Source: Streptomyces caniscabiei (GTDB lineage Bacteria; Actinomycetota; Actinomycetes; Streptomycetales; Streptomycetaceae). Taken from it: a DNA stretch of 64,000 nt. Under the pieces are notes generated by a model. It had not been told where the DNA came from. It ran no database searches and worked only from the letters and a program-made list of their open reading frames with translations. The stretch lies in the NCBI RefSeq assembly GCF_014930365.1, contig NZ_JABXWI010000027.1, forward strand, positions 1-64,000, in the 5' to 3' direction. Shown piece by piece: positions 49,260-58,267 of the stretch. Position 1 is the stretch's first letter. The number at the start of each line of letters is the position of its first letter. Both the position numbers and the translations under genes were made by a program.

Positions 49260-49736
49260 TCAGGCGCGGCCCGTGGCGGGCCGCGCCGAGGGCCCCGGGT
49301 GGATGCGGGCGTCCCGCGGAGTCAGCGGTCCGTGCCCCTCCTCGCAGACGACCACCGTCCGCACGGCGTCACCGCAGTCCGCGTGCCGCACCTCCAGAGG
49401 CGGCCCCTCGGGGTCGGCCGTGTAGCGGTCGCCCCACTCCTTGAGGGCGATCATCGCGGGCCACAGGTCCCAGCCCTTGCGTGTGAGCCGGTACTCGCGC
49501 CGGGTGCGGCTGCCGGGCTCGCGGTAGGCGACGGTCTCCAGGACCCCGGCCGCGACCAGCTTGCGCAGCCGGTCCGCCAGGACGGCCTCGGACAGCCCGA
49601 CGTGCCGCCGGAAGTCGTCGAATCGCCGGACGCCGTTCATGGCGTCCCGCACGAGCAGCAACGACCACTTCTCGCCGACCAGCTCCAGCGTCCGGTGGAC
49701 CGTGCAGTTCTCCGCGCTCGTCTCCAGCCACCTCAT
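49260..49736 (-). CDS. HxlR-family transcriptional regulator
   Basis: 158 aa. Winged HTH of HxlR type: CTVHRTLELVGEKWSLLLVRDAMNG, RFDDFRRHVGLSEAVLADRLRKLVAAG and the wing YREPGSRTRREYRLT. Two Cys in the C-terminal part (HADCGD, VVCEEGHG) could sense redox or electrophiles. Divergent from the thioesterase gene, its probable target; the short gap holds a gcttc-n7-gaagc inverted repeat near 49790. Confidence 0.9.
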   Translation of the reverse strand: MRWLETSAENCTVHRTLELVGEKWSLLLVRDAMNGVRRFDDFRRHVGLSEAVLADRLRKLVAAGVLETVAYREPGSRTRREYRLTRKGWDLWPAMIALKEWGDRYTADPEGPPLEVRHADCGDAVRTVVVCEEGHGPLTPRDARIHPGPSARPATGRA

Positions 49737-49825
49737 GGGCTCATCCTAGGCTGACTTCGCGATTGACAGCCAGAGGGGCGCGCAGCTAGCTTCACTGAGA
49801 GAAGCCAGCCAGCCCGGGAGTGGAA

Positions 49826-50320
49826 ATGCTCAGGTCACGTACGTTCGCGTGGGAGGACCCCACCCGTTCCGCCCGAGCCGTCGGCGAGCACAGCGGGCTC
49901 GAGTTCCTCCGGGAGATGCTGGCCGGGCGGCTGCCCTCCCCGCCGGTGGCCGCCACCCTCGGCTTCACCCTGGAGGAGGTCGAGCACGGCCGGGCCGTCT
50001 TCGTCCTGGAGCCGGGCGAGGAGCACTACAACCCGATCGGCAGCGTCCACGGCGGCGTGTACGCCACGCTCCTGGACTCGGCGGCCGGCTGCGCGGTGCA
50101 GTCCGTGCTGCCGCAGGGCATGGGGTACACCTCGCTCGACCTGAACCTGAAGTTCCTGCGCCCGATCACCGTCGACACGGGCAAGGTCCGCGCCATCGGC
50201 ACCGTCCTCAACAACGGCCGCCGGACCGCCCTCGCCCAGGCGGAGCTGCGGGACTCCGAGGACCGGCTGCTGGCCCACGCCACCAGCAGCTGCATGATCT
50301 TCCCCGTCCCGGCCGGCTGA
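49826..50320 (+). CDS. PaaI-type hotdog-fold thioesterase
   Basis: About 164 aa. Hotdog motif YNPIGSVHGGVYATLLDSAAGCAV (HGG plus the acidic residue of the active helix), then GYTSLDLNLKFLRPI. These enzymes hydrolyse aryl- or acyl-CoA esters. ATG 49826 has ggag 5 bases upstream; GTG 49820 is an alternative. Likely controlled by the divergent HxlR protein. Confidence 0.88.
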   Translation: MLRSRTFAWEDPTRSARAVGEHSGLEFLREMLAGRLPSPPVAATLGFTLEEVEHGRAVFVLEPGEEHYNPIGSVHGGVYATLLDSAAGCAVQSVLPQGMGYTSLDLNLKFLRPITVDTGKVRAIGTVLNNGRRTALAQAELRDSEDRLLAHATSSCMIFPVPAG

Positions 50321-50329
50321 CCGCCGCGC

Positions 50330-50356
50330 GGGCCCGGAAGGGCCCCTTCCGGGCCC
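50330..50356 (+). terminator. terminator after the thioesterase gene
   Basis: gggcccggaagg pairs with ccttccgggccc across a very short loop, 9 bases after the stop. Confidence 0.8.
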
Positions 50357-50384
50357 GAATCCCCTGCCGCGTACGCTCGTTCGC

Positions 50385-51356
50385 ATGGTTGCGCACCGGA
50401 TGATCGAAGCGAACGGAGTACGACTGCACATCGCCGAGCAGGGCACCGGCCCGCTCGTGGTGCTTCTGCACGGCTTTCCCGAGTCCTGGCACTCCTGGCG
50501 CCGCCAGTTCGACCCGCTCGCCGCGGCGGGCTTCCGTGTCGTCGCCCCCGACCAGCGCGGGTACGGTCGCAGCGACCGCCCCGAGGCCGTCGACGCGTAC
50601 ACGATCCTCCATCTGGTCGGCGACGTCGTCGCGCTGATCCAGGCCCTCGGCGAGGAGAAGGCGTACGTGGTGGGGCACGACTGGGGCGCGCCGGTGGCCT
50701 GGCACACCGCTCTGCTGCGGCCGGACATGGTGCGCGGGGTGGCCGGACTGAGCGTGCCGCCTCCCTTCCGGGGGAAGCAGCCTCCGCTGGTGGTGGCCGA
50801 GGAGCGGTTCGGCGGCCGCTTCTACTGGAACTACTTCAACCGCCCGGGCGTCGCCGACGCCGAGTTCGCCGAGGACCCCCGTACCACCCTGCGGAAGATC
50901 TTCTACTGGGCCTCCGGCGAGGCGCCGCTCACCGGTGAGGAGAGGCAGCCCCTGGTCGACCCCGAGCGGGGCTGGCTGGCGACCATGGCGGATCCCGGGC
51001 CGCTGCCGGGCTGGTTCACCGAGGACGACCTCGACGTCCTCGTCGAGGGTTTCTCCCGGGGGTTCACCGGGGCCCTCAACTGGTACCGCAACCTCGACCG
51101 CAACTGGGAGCTGATGGCGCCCTGGCACCACGCCGTCGTCACCCCGCCCGCCCTGTACGTCTACGGCGACCGTGACCTGGTGCCCGCGTTCCCCGGTACG
51201 CCCGAACTCATCGCGGCCCTGCCGGACCTGATGCCCGACCTGCGGCGCGAGCCCGTCATGCTGCCCGGCTGCGGCCACTGGACGCAGCAGGAACGCCCGG
51301 ACGAGGTGAACGCGGCGCTCGTCGACTTTCTGACGGACTGTTCCCGCGCCGCCTGA
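50385..51356 (+). CDS. alpha/beta hydrolase, epoxide-hydrolase-like
   Basis: 323 aa. HGFPESWHSW (oxyanion-hole HGFP motif), nucleophile Asp in VGHDWGAPVAW, a lid with Tyr residues (RFYWNYFNRPG), acid Asp in YVYGDRDLVP and His in GCGHWTQQERP. An Asp nucleophile with HGFP and GHDWG is the pattern of soluble epoxide hydrolases (fluoroacetate dehalogenases are similar). Starts 28 bases after the terminator of the previous gene, so it has its own promoter. Confidence 0.88.
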   Translation: MVAHRMIEANGVRLHIAEQGTGPLVVLLHGFPESWHSWRRQFDPLAAAGFRVVAPDQRGYGRSDRPEAVDAYTILHLVGDVVALIQALGEEKAYVVGHDWGAPVAWHTALLRPDMVRGVAGLSVPPPFRGKQPPLVVAEERFGGRFYWNYFNRPGVADAEFAEDPRTTLRKIFYWASGEAPLTGEERQPLVDPERGWLATMADPGPLPGWFTEDDLDVLVEGFSRGFTGALNWYRNLDRNWELMAPWHHAVVTPPALYVYGDRDLVPAFPGTPELIAALPDLMPDLRREPVMLPGCGHWTQQERPDEVNAALVDFLTDCSRAA

Positions 51357-51564
51357 CGCTCAGCGGCCGTTCCCGGCCGCGGCGGGGGACGCGGGCGAGG
51401 ACGGCCGGGCGGCGGGGAGGGCCGATCCAGGGGCGTCACCGGCACCGAGGCCGGTGCCCGGCCCGGGGAGAGCCTCCCGGATCCGCCGGGTGGTGCGAGG
51501 GGGCCGGTGCGGGAAAGATCGCTCCGTCGGTCATCGAGCGAGTTCCTCGACCCCGGGCGGCCTC

Positions 51565-52140
51565 ATGAGTCAGCACGCGCGGACGGAGCCGGACAGCCCT
51601 CGGATGCGGCTGCGTCCCCTGGACGAGACCGGGGCGCGGCAGATCGAGCACTGGTTCGACCACCCGGAGGTGCAAAGGCGCCTGGGCGGCCGGTCCTGGA
51701 TCCACCGTCAGCTGCGGCTGCTCGGTGAGCAGTCCCCCGCCGCCTTCCGCGGCGCGACGGTGCTGCGCGCCCACGGGTGGCTCGGGCTGGATCCTGCCGG
51801 GACGCCGGTCGCGTTCGTCTGCGGTGATGTCTACGACCGCTGGGTCCGCCACCACGGCGAAGGCCCCGAGGGCCCCCTCCTGTCCGACGCCGTCCCCGGT
51901 CCCGCCCTGGGCCTCGCCCACCTGGTCGACCCCGCACGGTGGCGGCTCGGACACGGCCGCTCCGTCCTGCGGGCCGTCCTCGCCCACCCCGACGTCGGCG
52001 ACGTCAGGACCTTCTTCCTCGGCATCGACGCCGACAACCACGCCAGTCGCCGCTGCGCCGCGTCCGCCGGCTTCACCCTCCCCGATCCCGCACCGGACCA
52101 CGAGGGGATGCTCTACTACCGCCGCGTCAGGCCGAGTTGA
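51565..52140 (+). CDS. GNAT-family N-acetyltransferase
   Basis: 191 aa from ATG 51565. GNAT layout: RLRPLDETGARQIEHWF start, the acetyl-CoA loop WRLGHGRSVLRAV (R/Q-x-x-G-x-G/A-like) and the terminal GIDADNHASRRCAASAGFTLPD motif. Substrate unknown. The first about 12 residues may be an over-extension; ATG 51604 is a second possible start. No obvious partner genes. Confidence 0.75.
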   Translation: MSQHARTEPDSPRMRLRPLDETGARQIEHWFDHPEVQRRLGGRSWIHRQLRLLGEQSPAAFRGATVLRAHGWLGLDPAGTPVAFVCGDVYDRWVRHHGEGPEGPLLSDAVPGPALGLAHLVDPARWRLGHGRSVLRAVLAHPDVGDVRTFFLGIDADNHASRRCAASAGFTLPDPAPDHEGMLYYRRVRPS

Positions 52141-52203
52141 CCGCCGGAACCGGCCCGGCTGTCGACGCCCGCTGGACAACCGGGAGGGTGGGTCGCGGGT
52201 GCG

Positions 52204-53427
52204 TCAGATCACCGCCATGGCGTAGCAGGCGAAGGCCCCCGCCAGTAGGGCCACCACCGCCCGGCGCGAGCCGCGGATCCCGGTCCAGGGCGCTTCGAAG
52301 CGGTGGGTGAGGCGGCCGAGGGCCAGCAGGGTGAGGGCGATGAGCGGGAGCCAGGCGAGCCGGGCGAGAATCCAGACGGCGGTGTCCGGGGCGGTGGTGA
52401 GGCCGGGCACCGGGGCGCCGAGGAGCGAGGTGGGGACCGCCAGGGTGAGCAGGGCCGTCTGGTGCCAGCAGAAGACGGTCATCGCGGAGAGGTTGACGGC
52501 CACCACCGCCGCCCACAGGGCGCGCCGGCGCCGCAGCAGGCCGTCGAGCCGGTCCCGCAGCAGGATCGCCGCGCCGCACTGCACACAGGCCAGCGCGAGG
52601 ACGAGCAGGGACGGCGGATGGGAGTTGGTGCGGGCCGCGCCCGGTACGCCGACCATGCTCGCCGGGTAGTGGAGGACGAGGAGCAGCACGGCGAACAGCG
52701 CGCCGCCGCCGAGCAGCATCAGCCGGGCACCGCGCCGCCCGAGTCTCCCCTCGCCCCAGCAGACGCCCAGTTGGTACGCGAACAGCCAGCCCGGCCCGAG
52801 GTTGAGCAGGCCCAGCCAGGACGGCATGGCGTCCGCCCAGGGGCCGTACCGCAGCAGGTCCACGACGGCGACCGAGGCGAGCAGCGGTACGGCGGACCGT
52901 CCTCCCCAGGTCCGCGCGGCGCGTACGCACCACGGCGTGAGGGCAGTCACCAGCACGTAGATGCCGACGAACCACAGCGGCTGGACGACCAGCACCGCCC
53001 CGGTGCGCAGTGTCGTGGCCGGCACCCCGGCGGCGTACAGCACCGGCAGGAGCACGGCCCACACCGCGGCGACGCCTAGGACGGGGCGGCCGAGGCGGGC
53101 CAGCCGCCCGCGCAGCCAGGCTCCCGTCGACACTCCGCGTCCGGCGGAGCGGCGCAGGGAGAGGGTGGCGGCGCAGCCGCCGACCAGGAAGAAGATGCCG
53201 AGCATCTGCAGCACCCAGCTCACCGGGGCGAGGAAGCCGAAGGCGGCGAGCGGGCTGGTGTTGTGCAGGGCGCCGTCGGGGCCGAGGGCGAGACCGCCGA
53301 GCATCCAGTGGCCCACGGGGACCGCGAGGAGGGCGAGGGCGCGCAGGCCGTCGAGGGCGCGGTCGCGGTGGACGGGTGTGCGCGCCTCGATACGGGCGGC
53401 GGCCACGGAGAGGTCAGAGAAGGCCAT
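52204..53427 (-). CDS. acyltransferase-3 family membrane protein
   Basis: 407 aa, about ten membrane segments. Starts RDRALDGLRALALLAVPVGHWMLGG, the acyltransferase-3 (PF01757) first helix with the conserved His. Such proteins acylate exported sugars, lipids or antibiotics using cytoplasmic acyl donors. The start overlaps the end of the secreted hydrolase gene by 14 bases, so the two are co-transcribed and may act on the same surface molecule. Confidence 0.86.
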   Translation of the reverse strand: MAFSDLSVAAARIEARTPVHRDRALDGLRALALLAVPVGHWMLGGLALGPDGALHNTSPLAAFGFLAPVSWVLQMLGIFFLVGGCAATLSLRRSAGRGVSTGAWLRGRLARLGRPVLGVAAVWAVLLPVLYAAGVPATTLRTGAVLVVQPLWFVGIYVLVTALTPWCVRAARTWGGRSAVPLLASVAVVDLLRYGPWADAMPSWLGLLNLGPGWLFAYQLGVCWGEGRLGRRGARLMLLGGGALFAVLLLVLHYPASMVGVPGAARTNSHPPSLLVLALACVQCGAAILLRDRLDGLLRRRRALWAAVVAVNLSAMTVFCWHQTALLTLAVPTSLLGAPVPGLTTAPDTAVWILARLAWLPLIALTLLALGRLTHRFEAPWTGIRGSRRAVVALLAGAFACYAMAVI

Positions 53428-54607
53428 GACGGCAGTCCTTCGCAGGGGTGTCGGCGGTCGGGCGGACGCAGGTGACGGCCGCGTAGTCGCCGACGGCGAT
53501 GGCGGCGTAGTTGGTCAGGGACGCGGTGCCGGGTTCGAAGTAGCCGGTGTGGCCCTCGGCGCGGTCGGAGGCGACGACCCGGGCGCCGAAGCCGGGGGCG
53601 GCCGGGTCCGCGCCGTGGCCGAGGCCGAAGAGCTCGACGGGAGGGACCCGGCTGATCCAGTCGGTCGCGTCGCGGGCGGTCGCCCACAGCCGCGCCCGGG
53701 CCCCGACCGGCACCTGGCCGGCGTGTTCGAGACGCATGCCGGGAGAGGCCACGACCACGAGGTCGGACGCCTGCTCTCCGGTCAGCCGGCGGGCGGCGAC
53801 GCCGCACAGCACCGAGCCGTAGCTGTGGCAGAACACCGAGGGCGGGGCGACCGGGTGGGTGGTCGCGGCCAGGCCGTCGAGGAAGCGGAGCAGCCGGGGC
53901 GCCCCCTCTTCCGCGAGGTGCCCGGTGGCGGCGTCCCAGCCGACGCCGACCGGGGTCGTGTAGCCGACCCACACGATCACCGCGGGGTGCTCCTGCGGGG
54001 AGCGCCGGGTCATCTCCGCCCGCAGGTCGCGGGCCATCCCGGCCGCGACGTCGTACGAGCCCAGGTCCGTGTCGGAGCCCGGCACGACGACCGCCACGCG
54101 GCGGGCGGTCCGCAGGTCGCCGTACACCTCGGCGACCTGCCCCCGGCCGCGCGGGTCGAAGGCGAGGACACGGCGCCCGGGCGCCAGGAGCTCGTCGTAC
54201 GTCGCGGCCCGCGCCCGTGCCTCGCGTCGAACGCCGTCTGGCCGCGACGGGTCGGCGGCACGGGCCAGTTCGCGGTCGCGTCCGGCGGTGAGCGCGCGGG
54301 CGTTGGCGGCGTACCGGAGCTCGGGCGGCGCCCCGTCGAGGCCGCCCACGACGAGCGGGTGACGCTCGGCCAGTGTCGTGCGCTGCGCCGCCGTCAGGCC
54401 GGCGAAGAACCGGGCGATCTGCCGGGGAGCGGCCGACGCCGGGTCCGGCAGTCGTCCGCCGAGCACCCGGTCGGCCGTCCAGGCCGCCGTACCGGGAGGC
54501 GGGCCCGTGACGGCGGTCTGTATGTCGCCCGCCGCCCAGCCCGCCGTGCCCGCGACCGTCGCCAGCACCAGCGCGCACGCGATGAGCCCTCGCTTGAAAC
54601 GCCTCAT
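53414..54607 (-). CDS. secreted DUF1023-type alpha/beta hydrolase
   Basis: 397 aa. An N-terminal signal peptide (RFKRGLIACALVLATVAGTAGWAAG), then a helical segment, then the DUF1023 hydrolase domain: VAVVVPGSDTDLGSYDVAAGMAR, VWVGYTTPVG, nucleophile Ser in VFCHSYGSVLCG, VVVASPGM and a late His near GHTGYF. Probably exported and possibly an esterase or lipase; substrate unknown. It overlaps the acyltransferase-3 gene downstream. Confidence 0.83.
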   Translation of the reverse strand: MRRFKRGLIACALVLATVAGTAGWAAGDIQTAVTGPPPGTAAWTADRVLGGRLPDPASAAPRQIARFFAGLTAAQRTTLAERHPLVVGGLDGAPPELRYAANARALTAGRDRELARAADPSRPDGVRREARARAATYDELLAPGRRVLAFDPRGRGQVAEVYGDLRTARRVAVVVPGSDTDLGSYDVAAGMARDLRAEMTRRSPQEHPAVIVWVGYTTPVGVGWDAATGHLAEEGAPRLLRFLDGLAATTHPVAPPSVFCHSYGSVLCGVAARRLTGEQASDLVVVASPGMRLEHAGQVPVGARARLWATARDATDWISRVPPVELFGLGHGADPAAPGFGARVVASDRAEGHTGYFEPGTASLTNYAAIAVGDYAAVTCVRPTADTPAKDCRHGLL

Positions 54608-54648
54608 GGTGTGTCTCCCCGCTCCCCCGTGCTCTGTGCTTCCGTGGC

Positions 54649-54683
54649 CGTCGGCCCGCCTTTCTCGGGGGCGGGCCGACGGG
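54649..54683 (-). terminator. terminator after the CmcI-like gene
   Basis: Perfect 13-bp arms ccgtcggcccgcc / ggcgggccgacgg with a 9-base loop, between the CmcI-like gene and the DUF1023 gene. Confidence 0.8.
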
Positions 54684-54786
54684 CGAAAGCTAGGAATCAG
54701 GGGGGCCGGCCGGCGTCACACCGGGGAGCCAACCTCGGGGTAGCACCCGGGTAGGGGGTGGCGGACAGGGGGCGCCGCCGGGTGTC

Positions 54787-55677
54787 TCAGCGCAGGGTGA
54801 AGAAGATCATCGGGTTGTCGCGGCTCTCCCGGACGGGGTGGCCGAGCGCGAGGGACCGCTTGATGTCCTTCAGCCGGTCGTGGATCTCGGGAGCGTGGGC
54901 TCGGGAGGCGGTGAAGTAGGCGTTCTCCCGCTCGGCGAGCCAGCGCAGCACGACCGCCCCCTCGGTGAACGGCAGCGCCCTGCGCCCGTGGAAGACGTCG
55001 TGCACGCACACCGGGATGCCCGGCCGCAGCCGTGGGAACAGGTGCTGGAGGTACCAGCGGGCGAAGTTCGCGGAGTGCGCCGCGTCGATGAACAGGAAGT
55101 CCGCGTCCTCCGGGATCTTCTCCAGGTTCTCCCGGGCGTCCCCCTGGGTGAACGTCCAGCGGCCGGTGGACAGGGTCTCGGGGACCTCCCGTACGACGTG
55201 GTCGACGATGTCGTACGAGTAGAGGTGCCCGGTGCCGTTGTCGCGCAGGGCGCGCAGGATCCAGGTGGTGGACCAGCCGTGGAAGGTGCCGATCTCCACC
55301 ACCGTCTCCGGCCGGGCCTCGCGCAGGAGGAGGTACGTGATCTCCGCCTCGATGTCGTCGAGTTGGGCCTTCATCGAGGTGGGCGGCGCGAGCAGGGTGC
55401 GCTGGCGTTCGCGGGCGCGGTCGAGGTCCTCGGCGAAGGTGCGGTAGAGGTCACCGATGTGGTCGAGGTCGATGGGCCGACCTCCGAGGGACCCTCCGGT
55501 GGACTCGCCGACGGGCCGGCCTTCGACCCTGCCGTGGCCGACCTTGCTGTCGTCGCCGACCTTCCTGTCCTGGCCGACCTTCCTGTGGCGTCCGGCATTC
55601 GTGCCGTGGCCGGCGTTCGTGCCGTGGCCGGCGTTCGTGCCGTGGCCGGCGTTCGTGTCGTGGCCGGGCTGGTGCAT
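54787..55677 (-). CDS. CmcI-like class I SAM methyltransferase with a repeat N-terminus
   Basis: 296 aa. Residues 75-296 match the cephalosporin-hydroxylase/Methyltransf_24 type: TVVEIGTFHGWSTTWILRAL (SAM motif I), YSYDIVDH, DFLFIDAAHS with the metal-type Asp, and CVHDVFHG. The first about 55 residues are repeats: His-Gly-Thr-Asn-Ala-Gly four times, then Lys-Val-Gly-x-Asp-like units. Good Shine-Dalgarno (aggag) before ATG 55677, so the repeats are translated. Substrate unknown, possibly a sugar or glycolipid. Confidence 0.83.
   Translation of the reverse strand: MHQPGHDTNAGHGTNAGHGTNAGHGTNAGRHRKVGQDRKVGDDSKVGHGRVEGRPVGESTGGSLGGRPIDLDHIGDLYRTFAEDLDRARERQRTLLAPPTSMKAQLDDIEAEITYLLLREARPETVVEIGTFHGWSTTWILRALRDNGTGHLYSYDIVDHVVREVPETLSTGRWTFTQGDARENLEKIPEDADFLFIDAAHSANFARWYLQHLFPRLRPGIPVCVHDVFHGRRALPFTEGAVVLRWLAERENAYFTASRAHAPEIHDRLKDIKRSLALGHPVRESRDNPMIFFTLR
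55591..55670. repeat. 18-bp tandem repeat gtgccgtggccggcgttc
   Basis: About four near-identical copies encoding the His-Gly-Thr-Asn-Ala-Gly repeats of the CmcI-like protein. A second 15-bp series (gaccttcctg-type) continues to about 55540. Confidence 0.88.
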
Positions 55678-55851
55678 GTCTCACGCTCCTGCGAAACCGT
55701 TTCCGTGATCGGGACGCGGTGATGCTGGAGCGTGGGCGGCGGGCCGCACATCACACCCGGGTGCCAACCTTCGTGTCACCCCCGGGTACGACACGCGGCC
55801 GATCGGGCGGGCGGTCAGGCGGTCGGGTCGGACGGTCGGTCAGACGGTCGG

Positions 55852-56547
55852 TCAGACGGGCGGCGCCCCGGGCACGACCAGCCCCGACTCGTAGGCGAAG
55901 ACGACGAGTTGGGCCCGGTCGCGGGCGCCGAGCTTGGCCAGCAGGCGGGTCATGTGCGTCTTGACGGTCTGCTCGGCCACCACCAGCCGCGCCGCGATCT
56001 CGGTGTTCGACAGACCCTGCGCCACCAGGGCCAGGACCTCCGTCTCCCGGGGTGTGAGGCCGTTCAGGCGGAGCCGGGCGGCCCGTGGCGCGACGGGGCG
56101 CCGCCGGGCCACGTCCTCGATGAGACGCCGGGTGACGGACGGCGCGAGGAGCGCGTCACCCGCGGCGATCACCCGTACCGCCTGGACGAGTTCGGCGACC
56201 GGCGCGTCCTTGAGCAGAAAGCCGCTGGCTCCGGCGTGCAGCGCCTCGTAGACGTAGTCGTCGATGTCGAAGGTGGTCAGCATCAGCACCCTGGGCCGGT
56301 GCACCACGCCGCGCGGCGGGTCCAGCAGTCGGCGGGTCGCCTCCAGCCCGTCCATCTCGGGCATCCGTATGTCCATCAGCACGACGTCGGGGTGGGTACG
56401 ACGGCTGACCTCGACGCCGATCCGGCCGTCGGGGGCGTCGCCCACGACGTCGATGTCGCTCTGTGCGGACAGCAGCGCGGCGAACCCCGAGCGCACCATG
56501 TCCTGGTCGTCGACGACGACCACCCGAATTGCCGTAGCGCCAGCCAT
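55852..56547 (-). CDS. orphan NarL/LuxR-family response regulator
   Basis: 231 aa. Receiver: VVVDDQDMVRSG, VLMDIRMPEMDG phospho-Asp, MLTTFDIDDYVYEAL, FLLKD. LuxR HTH: LTPRETEVLALVAQGLSNTEIAARLVVAEQTVKTHMTRLLAKL. No histidine kinase gene is adjacent, so the partner lies elsewhere. A small membrane-peptide gene precedes it on the same strand. Confidence 0.92.
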   Translation of the reverse strand: MAGATAIRVVVVDDQDMVRSGFAALLSAQSDIDVVGDAPDGRIGVEVSRRTHPDVVLMDIRMPEMDGLEATRRLLDPPRGVVHRPRVLMLTTFDIDDYVYEALHAGASGFLLKDAPVAELVQAVRVIAAGDALLAPSVTRRLIEDVARRRPVAPRAARLRLNGLTPRETEVLALVAQGLSNTEIAARLVVAEQTVKTHMTRLLAKLGARDRAQLVVFAYESGLVVPGAPPV

Positions 56548-56586
56548 GCCGTCCTGCTTTCTCGAAACCGCGCCGGTACGTCGTGA

Positions 56587-56712
56587 TCAGTGGAGGCCGA
56601 GGCCCGCCGCCGAGGCGAGCCACTGCGTGCCGAGGAGCACGGCCGCGGCCAACGCCGTGACCCGCGCCAGGTGCCGGTTCGTCCGCCCGTCGCGCGGCGC
56701 TGTCCTGGCCAT
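56587..56712 (-). CDS. 41-aa single-span membrane peptide
   Basis: Basic start (ARTAPRDGRTNRHLARV), then one helix (TALAAAVLLGTQWLASAAGLGL). ggagtcggag precedes the ATG, and the gene lies 39 bases upstream of the orphan regulator. No known family; could be chance, but start signal and layout are reasonable. Confidence 0.45.
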   Translation of the reverse strand: MARTAPRDGRTNRHLARVTALAAAVLLGTQWLASAAGLGLH

Positions 56713-56886
56713 CTCCGACTCCTCACCCTCTGTCCGGACCCCGCGCTCTCGCGGGCTCGGTGGTCCAATCTGCTGCCCGGGGGCAGGCCGCCGCCTCGGC
56801 CGAACGGCCAGAAGCCCGGGGCCCGGGGCCACTCGGCCCCGGCCGAATGGAGGAGAGTGCGCGGCGCGGCGCGGCCGGAAAACGCC

Positions 56887-56920
56887 GCACCGGCCCCGAG
56901 GACATCCTCGGAGCCGGTGC
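56887..56920 (-). terminator. terminator after the solute-binding-protein gene
   Basis: gcaccggccccgagga pairs with tcctcggagccggtgc (one mismatch, 2-base loop), 57 bases past the stop of the minus-strand gene. Confidence 0.8.
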
Positions 56921-56976
56921 GACCGCGCACGGCACGTGTCGGGGGAAGCACGGCGGCGCGTGGCCCACCCCGCTCC

Positions 56977-58173
56977 CTACGGCTTCGCGGTACCGGGGTG
57001 GGTGCCCAGGCGGCCCGGCGTCGGGGCTCCCTCGACCTCGCCGATGTAGACCGTCATCCGCTGACGCGTCCGCTCGGCCTCGGCCCGGTTCCGCATGAAC
57101 GCCGGAAAACCGTCGATGTCGGCGTCGCGGTACTGCCAGACCCTCTTCAGCCCGGTCGGCGGAGCGACATCGGTGCGCACCGACCAGCCGTCACTGGTCT
57201 GACGCTCCTTGGACAGCTGCCAGTTGAGGAACAGCTTGGCGGCGGCGGGGTGCCGGGCGTCCCGCATGATCGCCTCGCGCTGTCCCCAGGCCACGAACGG
57301 GTCGCCCGTCGCGGGCAGCATGCCGACCGTCGTGGCCTCGGGGTCGTTCCCCGCGTCCGGGGTGACCCAGCCGCCGAGGCCGATGGCCTTCTCCCCGGCG
57401 GCCATCCGGTTGCCGGCGGAGTCGGAGCCGCGCAGGAACTCGGTGTTGCGGGCCATGTCCCGCAGCCACTTCCAGCCGAACTTCTTCACGTACCGGCTGT
57501 AGAGGTAGAGCGTCGCGTCGTCGTCGTTCGGGTAGGCGGAGGCGATGCGGCCCTTCCACCTCGGATCGGCGAAGTCCCGGACGCTGTCGGGTGCGTCCCG
57601 GCCGACGAGAGCCTTGTTGTACGCGGCGCCGAAGGCCAGGACGTCGGTGGCGATCCAGGCGCCGTCGGCGTCCTTGAACCGGTTGTGCACCTTGCCGAAC
57701 CCGGCCGGCCTGTACGGCAGCAGCACTCCCTGCCGCTTCCAGCGCTCGAAGTCCTGCAGCGTCTGCAGTTGCACGACGTCGGGCACCAGGCTGTCCGTCG
57801 CCAGCTGGTTGTCGACCCGGGCGTCGTGGTACTTGCTGTAGTCGACCACCATCTCGATCTCGACGCCCGGGAAGCGCTTCTCGAAGGCGTCCTTCGTCTC
57901 GTCCTGCTGGTCCTTCCAGTCGCCTCCCGCGTACACGACGAGCCGCCCGCCCTCGGCCTTCGCCGCCGCGTACAGCTGGTCGAGCGACCTGCTCTCCTCC
58001 CGCGTGGTCCTGGCATCGGAGTCGGTGGCCGCCCCGAGGGTGAGACCGGCGGCGGCCACGCTCGTCGCAACGGTGGCGGCGATCAGGGTTCTGGAGAAGC
58101 GCTTCGGCTGTGCCGAACGGTCGCGGTTCGGGTTCGGAAGCGGGTTGAACAGCATCGAGGGGTTCCAATCCAT
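56977..58173 (-). CDS. orphan extracellular solute-binding protein (ferric-iron/spermidine type)
   Basis: 398 aa. A long signal region (KRFSRTLIAATVATSVAAAGLTLGAATDSDA) without a lipobox Cys, so secreted or held otherwise. The mature fold is type II binding protein of the FbpA/AfuA kind: GGRLVVYAGGDWKDQQDETKDAFEKRFPGVEIEMVVDYSKY, DVVQLQTLQDFERWK, RWKGRIASAYPNDDDAT. No permease or ATPase gene is next to it, so it either serves a distant transporter or has another role. A terminator follows. Confidence 0.85.
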   Translation of the reverse strand: MDWNPSMLFNPLPNPNRDRSAQPKRFSRTLIAATVATSVAAAGLTLGAATDSDARTTREESRSLDQLYAAAKAEGGRLVVYAGGDWKDQQDETKDAFEKRFPGVEIEMVVDYSKYHDARVDNQLATDSLVPDVVQLQTLQDFERWKRQGVLLPYRPAGFGKVHNRFKDADGAWIATDVLAFGAAYNKALVGRDAPDSVRDFADPRWKGRIASAYPNDDDATLYLYSRYVKKFGWKWLRDMARNTEFLRGSDSAGNRMAAGEKAIGLGGWVTPDAGNDPEATTVGMLPATGDPFVAWGQREAIMRDARHPAAAKLFLNWQLSKERQTSDGWSVRTDVAPPTGLKRVWQYRDADIDGFPAFMRNRAEAERTRQRMTVYIGEVEGAPTPGRLGTHPGTAKP

Positions 58174-58267
58174 GGGGGAGGGCCGTGTGGGAAAGCCGCT
58201 TGGGGAAGGCCGTGTGGGGAAGGGGAAGCCAGGGCCGCCGGTCGGGGCGACGGGGGTGTCGGCCGGG

